NCBI RefSeq assembly: GCF_003207955.1 | Contig: NZ_NOXG01000020.1 | Span: 1-38,056 of the forward strand | Length of the DNA stretch: 38,056 nucleotides | Source of the DNA: Novacetimonas pomaceti | GTDB taxonomy: Bacteria > Pseudomonadota > Alphaproteobacteria > Acetobacterales > Acetobacteraceae | Reading direction: 5' to 3' | Shown here: positions 14,955 to 24,231 of the stretch, piece by piece | Position numbering within the stretch: the first letter of the stretch is position 1 | How the letters are laid out: each line of letters opens with the position of its first letter | The notes under the pieces: generated by a model | Told to the model about the DNA's origin: nothing | Databases searched by the model: none | Seen by the model: only the letters and a program-made list of their open reading frames with translations | Program-made: the position numbers and the translations under genes

Positions 14955-15843
14955 CGCCTCTGCTGCGGAAATGATCGCTAGGCTTGAGGCGAACGGCGAC
15001 TACAGGGTGCTTCGTCGCCTTCGGCCCCCTAAAACGTTGAGAGAGGCCCCGTTGGGCACCCGACGCGCTATTCTGGCGGATGTGGAGACCACCGGTCTGG
15101 ACTGTGAAAAGGATGAGATCATTGAACTTGCAATGGTCCCCTTTTTCTACACCCATTTCGGCGAAATCGTCGGCATAGGCGCTCCGTTCGAAGGCCTTAG
15201 ACAACCTGCCAAGCCGATTTCAAGTGAAGTAACCAAGCTGACGGGAATCGATAATGCGATGGTGGAAGGGAAGGCTATCAACCCGGACGAGGTCGCAGCG
15301 TTTGCCGGAACCAGCCTTGTCGTTGCCCATAATGCGGCGTTCGACCGGCGCTTCCTTGAGCGCTTCTGTCATGCATTCGCGGGAAATCCGTGGGCATGTT
15401 CCATGAGCGAAGTGAAGTGGTTCGACGAGGGCTTCGAAAGCTCCAAGCTCGCTCTTCTGGCGATGAGCAGTGGCTTCTACTATGACAAACACAAGGCTGT
15501 CCACGACTGCTACGCGACGCTCGAACTTCTTTCACGTACCCTCCCGGTGAGTGGGGGGCAAACGTTCCCAGCTTTACTCGCCTCAGCCAGAAGGAAGACC
15601 ATACGCTGTTGGGCAGAAGGCTCTCCCTTTGACTCGAAGGATGTTCTCAAACAGCGCGGATATCGCTGGAGCGGCGGAGAGGACGGCACGCCGCGCTCAT
15701 GGTGGATTGATGTCCCCGATGCAGACTTCCTAACTGAAAAGGCATTCTTATGTGCCGAGATATATAAGCGCGATGCGACGTTTCCGACTGCGGAGATCAC
15801 GGCATTCAATAGGTATTCCGAACGAGTTAGACCGGTGACATGA
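14947..15843 (+). CDS. DEDDh 3'-5' exonuclease (DnaQ-like), third gene of the SIR2-HerA operon
   Basis: 298 residues. All five DEDDh residues are visible: Asp45 and Glu47 in ADVETTGLD, Asp133 in AHNAAFDRRF, and His182 plus Asp187 in HKAVHDCYATLELL. The N-terminal ~38 residues and the C-terminal ~100 residues (WAEGSPFDSKDVLKQRGYRW, WWIDVPD) are extra. The C-terminal part resembles segments appended to DnaQ-like exonucleases that contact nucleic acid. Its ATG lies inside the end of herA, so it is co-translated with the defence pair. It could trim DNA handled by HerA, or degrade phage or host nucleic acid. It is not a required part of the described two-gene SIR2-HerA system. Confidence 0.85.
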   Translation: MDSASAAEMIARLEANGDYRVLRRLRPPKTLREAPLGTRRAILADVETTGLDCEKDEIIELAMVPFFYTHFGEIVGIGAPFEGLRQPAKPISSEVTKLTGIDNAMVEGKAINPDEVAAFAGTSLVVAHNAAFDRRFLERFCHAFAGNPWACSMSEVKWFDEGFESSKLALLAMSSGFYYDKHKAVHDCYATLELLSRTLPVSGGQTFPALLASARRKTIRCWAEGSPFDSKDVLKQRGYRWSGGEDGTPRSWWIDVPDADFLTEKAFLCAEIYKRDATFPTAEITAFNRYSERVRPVT

Positions 15844-16052
15844 TTGGTGCGATTTGAACCGCTCCGCTTTTCCCAGAGCCTTCAAATCTGCAGTGGCGGG
15901 GGATGTCCGCTCACGCCTCATCTCGGTCATCAACGCGATTCTATAGCAAAACCAAAAGCGGCCCCGTACCGAAGCGAGATCCGACGGCTACCTGCATAAT
16001 TTATGACAACCAACAAGATGGGGGTGGCGAATGAAGGCTGTCATATTATTCG

Positions 16053-18029
16053 TCATACGGTAGTAACTACACTTCCGATAGCTTCTTGAATGAGCTCCTT
16101 TAGTTCAGGCGCGACAGTATAGCCACTGGGAATTTTATATGCGTTCAACTGCGTGTCATCATGCCCAGCTTCTTTGACGATTGTTTTTAGCGCGCGGTGA
16201 AGCAACTTACCTTTCACTGTCGCAGGCGAAGGGCCGCCCGCTTCCGCCCACATTGCATCTGCATTAGGCGATCCACCGTTCGGCCACACAGCCTGTACAA
16301 CTTTTTTACGCTTTTCGAGAAAGGCATCACGTGCCTTTCCGACTTTGCGGGCTGCCTGTAACCGCCAATCTTCCGCCTCCTCGGGCGTTACATCGTAGAG
16401 TGCGCATAGGTAATCGACCTGACAGAAATAGGCTTCAATGTCCGACCCTGCCGTGACCCAAGGAAAGACGCCCGGGGTCTTGAATTTTTGACACCACAAC
16501 TGAGCCTCCTCAGTCGTCATGAAGTCTCCATCACGATGTAGCAACGCTCGGAGTTTGAGTTCTCCGTCAACTAGGAGACCCTGTAAAAATTTGTCACGTG
16601 GCAGATTTTCTATTCCAAAACACCTACACACAGCAACCTGTCGTGCGAGATCTGGCCACTGCCGAAGCACTGCTCTGAGCGGCTTGTCGTCTTCATCTTC
16701 GACAAAAAAGAGGGCTCCTTTGTCGAGGCCTCCCCAGCCTAACAGGCGGCGGATCGCCTCGTCGTCCTCCGTTTCAATGTTTCCGTCTTTCATCCAGACC
16801 AGTTTAGCCGCCGCGCTCGCGGCCCTGACAATATGGGGGCTATGGGTGGTAAGAATGATCTGGGTGTCGTAGGCAGGTGCGGCTCGTTCTAGCGCCTCGA
16901 TAAGGCGCTCTTGCTTGTCTGGGTGAAGGTGTGCATCCGGCTCATCGATTAACATAATCTTAGGTTCGAATAAGATGAGATACGCGAAGATCTGAATAAC
17001 TTGTAGCACACCGGTCGCAGCAGTTTCCAGCGGCCGAGTTTCGCCGAAAGATTCTCCCGTCCGAATAGTGGCGAATATATGGTAGTCTTCGCGTTCGTCG
17101 AACGCGACATCTATTTGAATCCCAGGATGTACCTGTTGGACAAGTTGGTTAAGCTTAGCGAGTCTGTTCAGTCCCGGTGTCTCATCGGCTTCTCCCTCTC
17201 TACGGCTGCGCAAGTTGAGAAGAATGTTACGCAGCACACCACCGGCATCTCCACTGGCAGCCTGCCGACGCAATGTTGGCTGTGCGAGGATAGACTCTTT
17301 CTCAGATAGACCGGCGAGTCCTGGGATATAAGTGGTGATAAATTGGTAACGTTGCTTATAGGGCGTGACCGCGCCACCGCCATCCATATAAACACTGATG
17401 CCCCCTCGGTTTCGGGCTCCGCGAATACGAATTGTGGCCTCAACTGCCTCCTCGTTGCCCGCAGAGTGTGAAAACACGACTTCAACAGGTTTAGAAGCGG
17501 CGTCCGATCTGAGCTCTCCCTTGTGAAGAGTGGTCAGAGGATCGCTCGACGGAACATAGTCCAGTCGCTCGAAGGAAATCACCTCCTTCGTGTTCCTCGG
17601 TAAAACATAGCTTGCTGCTCGTGCGGCCCAGTGAATTGCCTGCAGCACTGACGATTTGCCGCAACCGTTTGGTCCAACGAGGATTGTGAGGCGGTCAAGC
17701 GGTATAGTTGCCTCATTGGCTGCTTTGAAGCCACGAACCGTTATCGACTCAAGAGGGCTCCACTTTCGCGCTCGTGCAGACCGCGTGTCAGAGATTCCAA
17801 TTGATGGGGAAGACACGGACACCCCATCGGTGCCTACTAACCTCTCGCTGGCGCTAGTGGTCCCGTCCTTGACTGGCAGGTCGTGGTTTTGGCTCAATGG
17901 GTCAAAAGCCACATCCGCTCTTTTGACGATCTCATAAGAATCTTCGGTCGCTATCACTACAGAAGATTCTTCTGGAGGTGTCGTCACTACATCCTCAACG
18001 TCAACATTGTCGCTATTGATCATCGACAC
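16053..18029 (-). CDS. OLD-like AAA ATPase with C-terminal TOPRIM/DUF4435-like nuclease domain
   Basis: 658 residues from GTG 18029; ATG at 18023 is also possible. About 92 residues of low-complexity acidic sequence precede the ATPase. Walker A is VGPNGCGKSS (118-127), Walker B is IMLIDEPDAHLHP (358-370) and the switch His396 is in LTTHSPH. The ABC signature is unusual (LETAATGVLQ, no LSGGQ). After residue 438 comes FFVEDEDDKP (Glu444), then HRDGDF (Asp500/Asp502), then SDIEAYF (Glu532). This is the pattern of the metal-binding TOPRIM-type nuclease domain in OLD/GajA or DUF4435 proteins. It is convergent with the exonuclease gene and stands alone. A single-gene defence nuclease is likely but unproven. 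Confidence 0.7.
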   Translation of the reverse strand: MSMINSDNVDVEDVVTTPPEESSVVIATEDSYEIVKRADVAFDPLSQNHDLPVKDGTTSASERLVGTDGVSVSSPSIGISDTRSARARKWSPLESITVRGFKAANEATIPLDRLTILVGPNGCGKSSVLQAIHWAARAASYVLPRNTKEVISFERLDYVPSSDPLTTLHKGELRSDAASKPVEVVFSHSAGNEEAVEATIRIRGARNRGGISVYMDGGGAVTPYKQRYQFITTYIPGLAGLSEKESILAQPTLRRQAASGDAGGVLRNILLNLRSRREGEADETPGLNRLAKLNQLVQQVHPGIQIDVAFDEREDYHIFATIRTGESFGETRPLETAATGVLQVIQIFAYLILFEPKIMLIDEPDAHLHPDKQERLIEALERAAPAYDTQIILTTHSPHIVRAASAAAKLVWMKDGNIETEDDEAIRRLLGWGGLDKGALFFVEDEDDKPLRAVLRQWPDLARQVAVCRCFGIENLPRDKFLQGLLVDGELKLRALLHRDGDFMTTEEAQLWCQKFKTPGVFPWVTAGSDIEAYFCQVDYLCALYDVTPEEAEDWRLQAARKVGKARDAFLEKRKKVVQAVWPNGGSPNADAMWAEAGGPSPATVKGKLLHRALKTIVKEAGHDDTQLNAYKIPSGYTVAPELKELIQEAIGSVVTTV

Positions 18030-18500
18030 ATTTTGAAGACTATTTTCCGAGAAGTCTAGTTGCTCGTGTAAAGCGAGGATGACGTACGGTTTATTATAAG
18101 CACTAAGTCATCATGAGTCCGAAATCTGACTAATTTTGATACCAAATAACGTCCGGTTTCTCACCAGATGGACCGATACCAGACATTCTGCAATCCTGAA
18201 GGGTTTCGGGCGCCGCGAGGCGTACGAAAGTCTGGGAAGACCGAACCCGCGACACCGGGACTCAGTTATGGGGAATTTGCAACTGGCGCTACCCGGGGGA
18301 GAGGCTGAGCCAGAGCATACAGGTGCGTTTGTGGAACTGGAACGGGTTTTTGTGACCGGATCTGCATGACGCGATGACAGAACTGGCGGTGCAGACAGCG
18401 ATTTTCCCGGTTTTTCCGGTGATGCGTACAGGAGCCCCGGTTTGCCGGCGCGGAGCCACTCCGACATCGGGATCGGTCATGCTGTCGTATCTGCAGGCTG
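18030..18500. other. Non-coding stretch, probably the 3' flank of the IS91-type element
   Basis: No gene is supported in these 471 bp. From about 18180 onward the DNA becomes GC-rich like the IS91 transposase gene. It carries short inverted repeats such as the two CCGG-bounded runs around 18400-18420. IS91-type elements have a replication origin or terminus outside the transposase gene, and it probably lies here. I could not define the exact boundary. The AT-rich part (18030-18130) belongs to the upstream region of the AAA-TOPRIM gene and should hold its promoter. Confidence 0.45.
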
Positions 18501-19691
18501 TCATGGTGATCCCTTGGTTGGATCACTCGCCTGTGGCGGCCCTCGGGGCTGGCACCATCGGGGAAGGATCTGGATGACGACCATCGGACCACCACAGCAT
18601 GGGCACGGCGGTGGCGTGATCGGTTCGGCTTCCGGGACTTCTGGCGCTGGTGTGGATATGACATTCAGCAATTCCCGCACCCGGGCGAGGCTGGCCTTGC
18701 GGCTGGAACTGGCCAGCAGGCCATAATGGCGGATGCGATGAAATCCCCGTGGCAGGACATGCAGCATGAAGCGGCGGATGAACTCATCCGTGGCGAGTGT
18801 CATGACCTGCTGCTGGTGGGCCGTGTCCCGCCGGTAGTCCTTGTAGCGGAACGTCACACCGTTTTCGTTGAACGCCAGGAGGCGGCGGTTCGATATGGCG
18901 ACACGGTGGGTATAGCGTGACAGGTAGGCCAGTACCGCTTTGGGACCGGCAAAAGGCGGCTTGGCGTAGACGACCCAGCGCGTGCTGCGCACAGGAGCCA
19001 GATACCGCATAAAGGCACGGCGGTCTGCCAGAGGGGCAAGCTGCCCCCGAAAGACCAGCCGGTCGGCAGCAAAAAGTGCGCGCAGCCGGGTCAGAAACAG
19101 GCGGCGGAACAGTTTGCCCAGCACGCGAACGGGCAGCAGGAAGGCAGGGCGTGACGAGATCCAGCGCTGGCCATCGGGCGAGAGACCGCCACCCGGCACG
19201 ATCATGTGCACATGGGGATGGTGGGTCAGCGCCGAACCCCAGCTGTGCAGCACGGCGGTGATGCCGATGCGGGCACCCATATGCCGGGGATCGGCGGCGA
19301 TCGTCATCATCGTCTCCGAGGCGGCCTGGAACAGCAGGGCGTAGAGAACGGCCTTGTTCTGGAGCGCGATGTCGGCGATCCGCGCAGGCAGGGTGAAGAC
19401 GACATGGAAATACCCGACCGGCAGCAGATCGGCCTCCCGCTCGGCCAGCCATGTCCGCGCGGCGTTCCCCTGACAGCGCGGACAATGACGGTTGCGACAG
19501 CTGTTATAGGCGATCCGCCAGTGTCCACAGTCCCCGCAGGCCGCGACATGACCACCAAGGGCCGCCGTGCGACAGTGTTCGATCGCCGACATGACCTTGA
19601 GCTGCTGCAGGGGGAGACGGCCGGCATGGGCTGACCGCCAGGCAGGGCCGGCAGCCCGGAAGATGTCCCCCAGTTCGAGGGAGGCGGACAT
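18501..19691 (-). CDS. IS91 family transposase (HUH, rolling-circle type)
   Basis: 396 residues when started at ATG 19691 (MSASLELGDIFRAAG). An upstream in-frame extension to 19796 overlaps the recombinase gene and is unlikely. The N-terminal zinc-finger (ACGDCGHWRIAYNSCRNRHCPRCQG) and the HUH motif HHPHVHMIVPGGG are typical of IS91. The core continues with YLSRYTHRVAISNRRL, containing the nucleophilic tyrosine region. The C-terminus has a second cysteine pair (CPCCGGP). It nicks one end of the element and moves by rolling-circle replication, sometimes carrying neighbouring DNA. The gene looks intact. Confidence 0.9.
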   Translation of the reverse strand: MSASLELGDIFRAAGPAWRSAHAGRLPLQQLKVMSAIEHCRTAALGGHVAACGDCGHWRIAYNSCRNRHCPRCQGNAARTWLAEREADLLPVGYFHVVFTLPARIADIALQNKAVLYALLFQAASETMMTIAADPRHMGARIGITAVLHSWGSALTHHPHVHMIVPGGGLSPDGQRWISSRPAFLLPVRVLGKLFRRLFLTRLRALFAADRLVFRGQLAPLADRRAFMRYLAPVRSTRWVVYAKPPFAGPKAVLAYLSRYTHRVAISNRRLLAFNENGVTFRYKDYRRDTAHQQQVMTLATDEFIRRFMLHVLPRGFHRIRHYGLLASSSRKASLARVRELLNVISTPAPEVPEAEPITPPPCPCCGGPMVVIQILPRWCQPRGPPQASDPTKGSP

Positions 19692-19710
19692 GACCGCCCC
19701 CGCCCGGGGA

Positions 19711-20622
19711 TCAGCCGTCGGGCCTCGCCTGCGTTGTCGCCAGCATGCCCAGTCTGTCGAGCGGACTGATGACGGCCCGCACGGTCCGTGTCGCAACTTT
19801 TGTATAAAGGGCCGTGGTCTCCAGACGGGAATGACCCAGCAGAACCTGGATTACGCGGACATCGACACCATCCTCAGGCAGGTGCGTGGCAAAGCTGTGC
19901 CGCAGGGTATGAGGCCCCACACGTCTGGTGATCGAAGCGGCCCGCGCCGCATCGACAACCACACGATGGAGTTGCCGTGTGCTGATGGGCCTCATGGTGT
20001 CCTGCCCGGGAAACAGCCAGCCACCCGAATGCATCACGCCCTGCTGGCGTCCGGCCTTCCACCACTCCCGCAGCAGAGGCAGAAGGTCTGCCGGAAGCAT
20101 GGCGTTGCGATATCGTCCCCCTTTGCCCCGTTCGACCCTGAGCAGCATACGTTCGCTGTCGATATCACTGACCTTGAGGGCAGCGACCTCGGCCACCCGC
20201 AGGCCTGCCCCATAGGCGACCGACAGGGCGGCCTGATGCTTGAGGCATACGGTCGCGTTGAGCAACCGGGCAACTTCATCGCGGCTCAGCACGACGGGCA
20301 GGTTGCGGGGCTGCGCTACCCGGACCAGCTTGCGTGCAAGGTCGGGGCGGTCGAGCGTCTGGGTGAAGAAAAACCGCAGCGCCGACACGATGGCATTCAT
20401 GGTCGGTGTCGGCATGCCAGCCGCGTTCTGCGCAATCTGGAACTGGCGCACATCCTCGGCTGTTGCCGTATGGGGTGAGCGGCCCAGAAACGTGGCGAAA
20501 CGGCCGACATCGCGAAGGTAATTGCGCTGCGTCTCCCGGGAGAACCGCCGCACCGCCATGTCATCAAGCAGGCGCTGGCGAAGGGGACTGATTGCAGCAA
20601 TGCACAGGGACTCTGTCATCAT
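19711..20622 (-). CDS. Tyrosine recombinase of the IS91-type element
   Basis: 303 residues. The core-binding domain (RFSRETQRNYLRDVGRFATF) and the catalytic domain are complete: Arg in GAGLRVAEVAAL, the HTLRHSFATHL box, LLGHSRLETT, and the nucleophile Tyr in TALYTKV. This XerC/XerD-like enzyme regularly travels with IS91 transposases of this group. Its exact part in transposition is not established; resolving cointegrates is a reasonable guess. It reads toward the transposase gene and ends 19 bp before its start. Confidence 0.88.
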   Translation of the reverse strand: MMTESLCIAAISPLRQRLLDDMAVRRFSRETQRNYLRDVGRFATFLGRSPHTATAEDVRQFQIAQNAAGMPTPTMNAIVSALRFFFTQTLDRPDLARKLVRVAQPRNLPVVLSRDEVARLLNATVCLKHQAALSVAYGAGLRVAEVAALKVSDIDSERMLLRVERGKGGRYRNAMLPADLLPLLREWWKAGRQQGVMHSGGWLFPGQDTMRPISTRQLHRVVVDAARAASITRRVGPHTLRHSFATHLPEDGVDVRVIQVLLGHSRLETTALYTKVATRTVRAVISPLDRLGMLATTQARPDG

Positions 20623-21084
20623 CCGGCTCCTTCTGGTGGGAAGAAGCCAGAGTGCTTGGCCCGATCAGGACAGTTCCAAATAAAACAGATCGCTCACGCC
20701 GTGGTGACAGACCTGCACACCGCACCAATCCCGCGCAGCGGGTTCGTTCATCCCCCCTGATATGCCTGTCTGCTCAGGGATGGATGAGCAGACAGGCGGC
20801 AGTCGCTTTCATGGCGGACCTCATTACAAATTTTGGGAAAGCCAAAAAGCGGACATGAAAACTGTCTCATCTGATTGGTCGGCTCGGTAAGTCCCAACTG
20901 CCTTCAAAATTGCTGATGCCGGAGCAGATAGGTCCATGCCTAGTGTAAGATGGGTTAACCACCGATGCGCTGTGCCGGGCCATTTCAAGGGGAGAGAGAA
21001 GCAGTCAAAAATCTCAAGACGATATTTAGATCAACAAAATTGAGCGTACACAAAAAAGGCATTATCAATCTTCTATAGCAGCCT
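20623..21084. other. Spacer between the IS91-type element and the R-M operon
   Basis: No gene is supported. The left ~230 bp are GC-rich and IS-like and contain a perfect 13-bp hairpin (20764-20797). The right part, from about 20990, is AT-rich and resembles a promoter region for the restriction operon, but I could not pick out a convincing -35/-10 pair. The junction of the IS91-type element with older DNA probably lies between 20800 and 20990. Confidence 0.4.
20764..20797. repeat. Perfect 13-bp inverted repeat with 8-base loop
   Basis: GCCTGTCTGCTCA at 20764-20776 pairs exactly with TGAGCAGACAGGC at 20785-20797. No T-run follows, so it is not a clear terminator. It lies 140 bp upstream of the IS91-type recombinase gene. 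IS91 ends carry such hairpins near the nick site, so it may mark an end of the element. Confidence 0.6.
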
Positions 21085-24000
21085 GTGAGCTATACCTCGC
21101 CGGGTTACAAATTGTTTGTTAAAGTTGATTTCAATATCCCTCTGCTGTCTGGATTATCCGGTTTGATGCAACACGACTTTTTCCTTCACCCCGTCGTCAA
21201 CTCCCCTTATGGATATCCGGCGCGTCACTGGGCACTGGACGAACATGGGCAGCCAACAGGAACCCTTGTAGAATCACGGCGAGCGGCGGAGTTCATCACT
21301 CCGGTCCCCAAACCCAAGAAAACCAAGGCGACAGCAGCTCAGCCCAGTCTGATCTATACCGACACTGAGGGGCTTTCCACCGAAGAGCAGGAATACAATC
21401 ATAGTCGCCTTATTAATGAGGTCCGTTCTGCCGTAGATGCATGGCGGCAGCTTCCCAATCCGAACCAGTGGGGCGTGACGCCTGAAACCGCACGGCTGCT
21501 TCGTCATTGGCGGCATCATAATTTCAGCGGAATCAAGCCCTTTTTCTGCCAGATCGAGGCAGTTGAAACGGCAATCTGGTTGACTGAGGTCGCCCCCAAG
21601 TTGGGCAATCGGGGCGTGCGTTTCATCACGCACCTCAAACAGGCCAACGAGGGCGCCAATCCCGGACTGTCCCGCCTTGCGCTCAAGCTTGCCACCGGTG
21701 CCGGCAAGACGACCGTCATGGCTCTACTGATCGCGTGGCAAACCGTGAACGCCGTCCGTCATCCAGGGAGCAAACTATTTTCATCAGGCTTCCTGATCGT
21801 AGCCCCCGGCATCACAATCAAGGACCGGCTGCGTGTCTTGCTCCCCAACGATCCGGACAGTTATTACCGGTCACGCGAAATCGTTCCGCTCGACATGCTG
21901 CCGGACGTGATGAAGGCCCGGATCGTCATTACAAATTATCACGCCTTCAAGCTACGCGAGCGGCTGGATATTGCGAAAGGTACACGGACGGTTCTTGAAG
22001 GCTGGCGGGAGGAGACCGTCCAGACGCTGGAAACGGAAGGCCAGATGCTCCAGCGTGTCATGCCCGAACTGATGGGTCTCAAACGTGTCGTCGTGCTCAA
22101 TGATGAAGCACATCACTGCTATCGCGAGAAGCCAACAACGGATGAGGAAGGGGCACTCAAAGGCGACGACAAGGCAGAAGCCGATGAGAACAACAAGGCT
22201 GCCCGGCTCTGGCTTTCCGGCCTTGAAATCGTGCAGCGTAAGCTTGGCATCGCAACGATCTTCGATCTCTCCGCAACGCCATTCTTCCTCCGAGGCTCAG
22301 GTTACGCAGAAGGCACGCTCTTCCCCTGGACGATGAGCGATTTCGCGCTGATGGACGCGATCGAATGTGGAATCGTCAAACTGCCCCGCGTCCCGATTTC
22401 CGACAATGTGCCCGGCAGCCAGATGCCGCTGCTGCGCAATCTGTGGGATAATATCGGCAAGGATATGCCCAAGAAAGGGCGTGGTAGCAGCGCCGTGGCT
22501 GACCCCGAAAAACTGCCACATCTGCTCTATGACGCGCTGGACGCGCTTTATGGGCATTATCGCCAGGTTTTTGAAATCTGGGAGCAGCAGGGCATTGACG
22601 TGCCGCCGGTCTTCATCGTCGTCTGCAACAACACGACGACCTCCGAACTTGTCTATAAATACATTTCCGGATGGAGCGAGATTGACGAAGACGGTAACGA
22701 AACAGTCGTAAACACCGGGCATTTCCCGCTCTTTGCCAATTATGACGAAAACCATCAGCGTCATTCCCGCCCGCGCACCATCCTGATCGACAGCGCCCAG
22801 CTTGAATCCGGGGACGCTCTCGATCCCAGCTTCCGCGCCGCTGCATCCGATGAGATCGAACGATTCCGCCGCGACATTGCCGAACGTGAGGGTAACCCGC
22901 AGGCCACAGCCAAGATTGATGACGCGACCTTGTTGCGCGAAGTCATGAACACCGTTGGCAAGTCCGGCAAACTGGGCGCGCAGATCCGCTGTGTCGTCTC
23001 CGTCTCCATGCTTACCGAAGGGTGGGATGCGAATACCGTCACGCATATTCTTGGCGTCCGTGCCTTTGGTACACAGCTCCTGTGCGAACAGGTCGTCGGT
23101 CGCGCCCTGCGCCGCCAGTCCTATGAGCTGAACCCAGAGGGCCTGCTGAATCCCGAATACGCCGACATCCTCGGCATCCCGTTCGACTTTACAGCAAAGC
23201 CTGTCGTTTCAGTCCCGGCCACCCCAAAACCGACCACGCATGTTCATGCTGTGCGTCCTGATCGGGATGCTCTGGAAATCGTCTTTCCCCGCGTCGCTGC
23301 TTACCGCACTGAATTGCCTGACAAGAAGGTCACAGCGCAGTTCACTTCGGACTCCACGCTGGAGCTGACACCAGACCTTGTTGGTCCGACAAACACTGAG
23401 AATGCGGGCATTATCGGCGAGAGCAATAACCTCACGCTTGCGGATATGAAAGACGCGCGCGCCTCCACTATTATCTTCAAGCTCGCGACCTACCTCATCA
23501 CCCGCACCTATCGCGATGCCGGGGAAGATCCGCCGTTGCATCTCTTTGGCCCCATTCGTCGGATCGTCCGGGAATGGATGGACAATCACCTCTTTTGCAA
23601 AGGTGGAACCTATCCCGCACTTCTGCTTCGTCCCGACATCGCGGAGCGGGCAGCGGAGAAAATCAAGAACGCCATTACTTACGCCAATATTGGAGAAAAG
23701 CCCGTCATCGTCGTGCCCGATCCTTTCGCGCCGATCGGCTCATCTGCCGATGTGAGTTTCGTTACGACAAAGACGACGTGGAAAACCGATCCAGAGAAAA
23801 GTCATATCAATGTGGTCGTTTGCGACAGCGATTGGGAAGCAGAGTTCTGCCGTGTGGTGGAGCAGAACCCGCATGTTCTGGCCTATGTAAAGAATCAGGG
23901 ACTTGGTTTCGAAGTGCCTTACAATGATGGCCATGTTTCCCGCCACTACCGGCCGGACTTCGTCGTCCGCATTGATGACGGAGAGACAGATCCGGTCAAT

Positions 24001-24219
24001 CTCGTGGTCGAAATCAAGGGGTATCGAAAGGAAGACGCGAAGGCTAAGGCCGAAACAATGCGTACGCTATGGATTCCTGGTGTGAACCACCTTGAAACCT
24101 GTGGCCGCTGGGCTTTTGAGGAATTCAAAGACGTTTTCGAGATCGAAGACAAATTCAATGAACTGGTGGATCGCCTGCGCGCCGCCCCCAAAACAACAAA
24201 GACGACAGAAGCGGCGTAA
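21085..24219 (+). CDS. res: Type III-like restriction subunit (DEAD/DEAH helicase with PD-(D/E)xK nuclease), BPTD_3080-like
   Basis: 1044 residues from GTG 21085. ATG at 21166 (MQHDFFLHPVVNSPYG) is a better match to where relatives start, so the first 27 residues are doubtful. The helicase motifs are LATGAGKTTVMALLIAW (Walker A), NDEAHHCY (DEAH, Asp340-His343), DLSATPFFLRGSG, and the C-terminal SMLTEGWDANTVTHILGVRA and QVVGRALRR. At the end, RPDFVV (Asp958) and VEIKG (Glu976, Lys978) form the PD-(D/E)xK nuclease. With the methyltransferase 12 bp downstream it makes a type III-like restriction pair that cuts unmodified DNA using ATP. Confidence 0.87.
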   Translation: MSYTSPGYKLFVKVDFNIPLLSGLSGLMQHDFFLHPVVNSPYGYPARHWALDEHGQPTGTLVESRRAAEFITPVPKPKKTKATAAQPSLIYTDTEGLSTEEQEYNHSRLINEVRSAVDAWRQLPNPNQWGVTPETARLLRHWRHHNFSGIKPFFCQIEAVETAIWLTEVAPKLGNRGVRFITHLKQANEGANPGLSRLALKLATGAGKTTVMALLIAWQTVNAVRHPGSKLFSSGFLIVAPGITIKDRLRVLLPNDPDSYYRSREIVPLDMLPDVMKARIVITNYHAFKLRERLDIAKGTRTVLEGWREETVQTLETEGQMLQRVMPELMGLKRVVVLNDEAHHCYREKPTTDEEGALKGDDKAEADENNKAARLWLSGLEIVQRKLGIATIFDLSATPFFLRGSGYAEGTLFPWTMSDFALMDAIECGIVKLPRVPISDNVPGSQMPLLRNLWDNIGKDMPKKGRGSSAVADPEKLPHLLYDALDALYGHYRQVFEIWEQQGIDVPPVFIVVCNNTTTSELVYKYISGWSEIDEDGNETVVNTGHFPLFANYDENHQRHSRPRTILIDSAQLESGDALDPSFRAAASDEIERFRRDIAEREGNPQATAKIDDATLLREVMNTVGKSGKLGAQIRCVVSVSMLTEGWDANTVTHILGVRAFGTQLLCEQVVGRALRRQSYELNPEGLLNPEYADILGIPFDFTAKPVVSVPATPKPTTHVHAVRPDRDALEIVFPRVAAYRTELPDKKVTAQFTSDSTLELTPDLVGPTNTENAGIIGESNNLTLADMKDARASTIIFKLATYLITRTYRDAGEDPPLHLFGPIRRIVREWMDNHLFCKGGTYPALLLRPDIAERAAEKIKNAITYANIGEKPVIVVPDPFAPIGSSADVSFVTTKTTWKTDPEKSHINVVVCDSDWEAEFCRVVEQNPHVLAYVKNQGLGFEVPYNDGHVSRHYRPDFVVRIDDGETDPVNLVVEIKGYRKEDAKAKAETMRTLWIPGVNHLETCGRWAFEEFKDVFEIEDKFNELVDRLRAAPKTTKTTEAA

Positions 24220-24231
24220 GAGAGCACGACG

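Larger units (their letters stand above)
18501..20622 (-). mobile_element. IS91-type element (Y2/HUH transposase plus tyrosine recombinase)
   Basis: Two genes in the same direction, 19 bp apart, form the standard arrangement of several alphaproteobacterial IS91-group elements: a tyrosine recombinase followed by an IS91 transposase. The limits given are those of the genes. The ends of the element extend further on both sides and cannot be fixed from sequence alone, since IS91 makes no target duplication. Confidence 0.75.

Noticed and set aside
18111..18467. Gene in the flank of the IS91-type element
   Set aside because: Arginine- and serine-rich open frames on both strands without motifs; more likely the non-coding end of the element.
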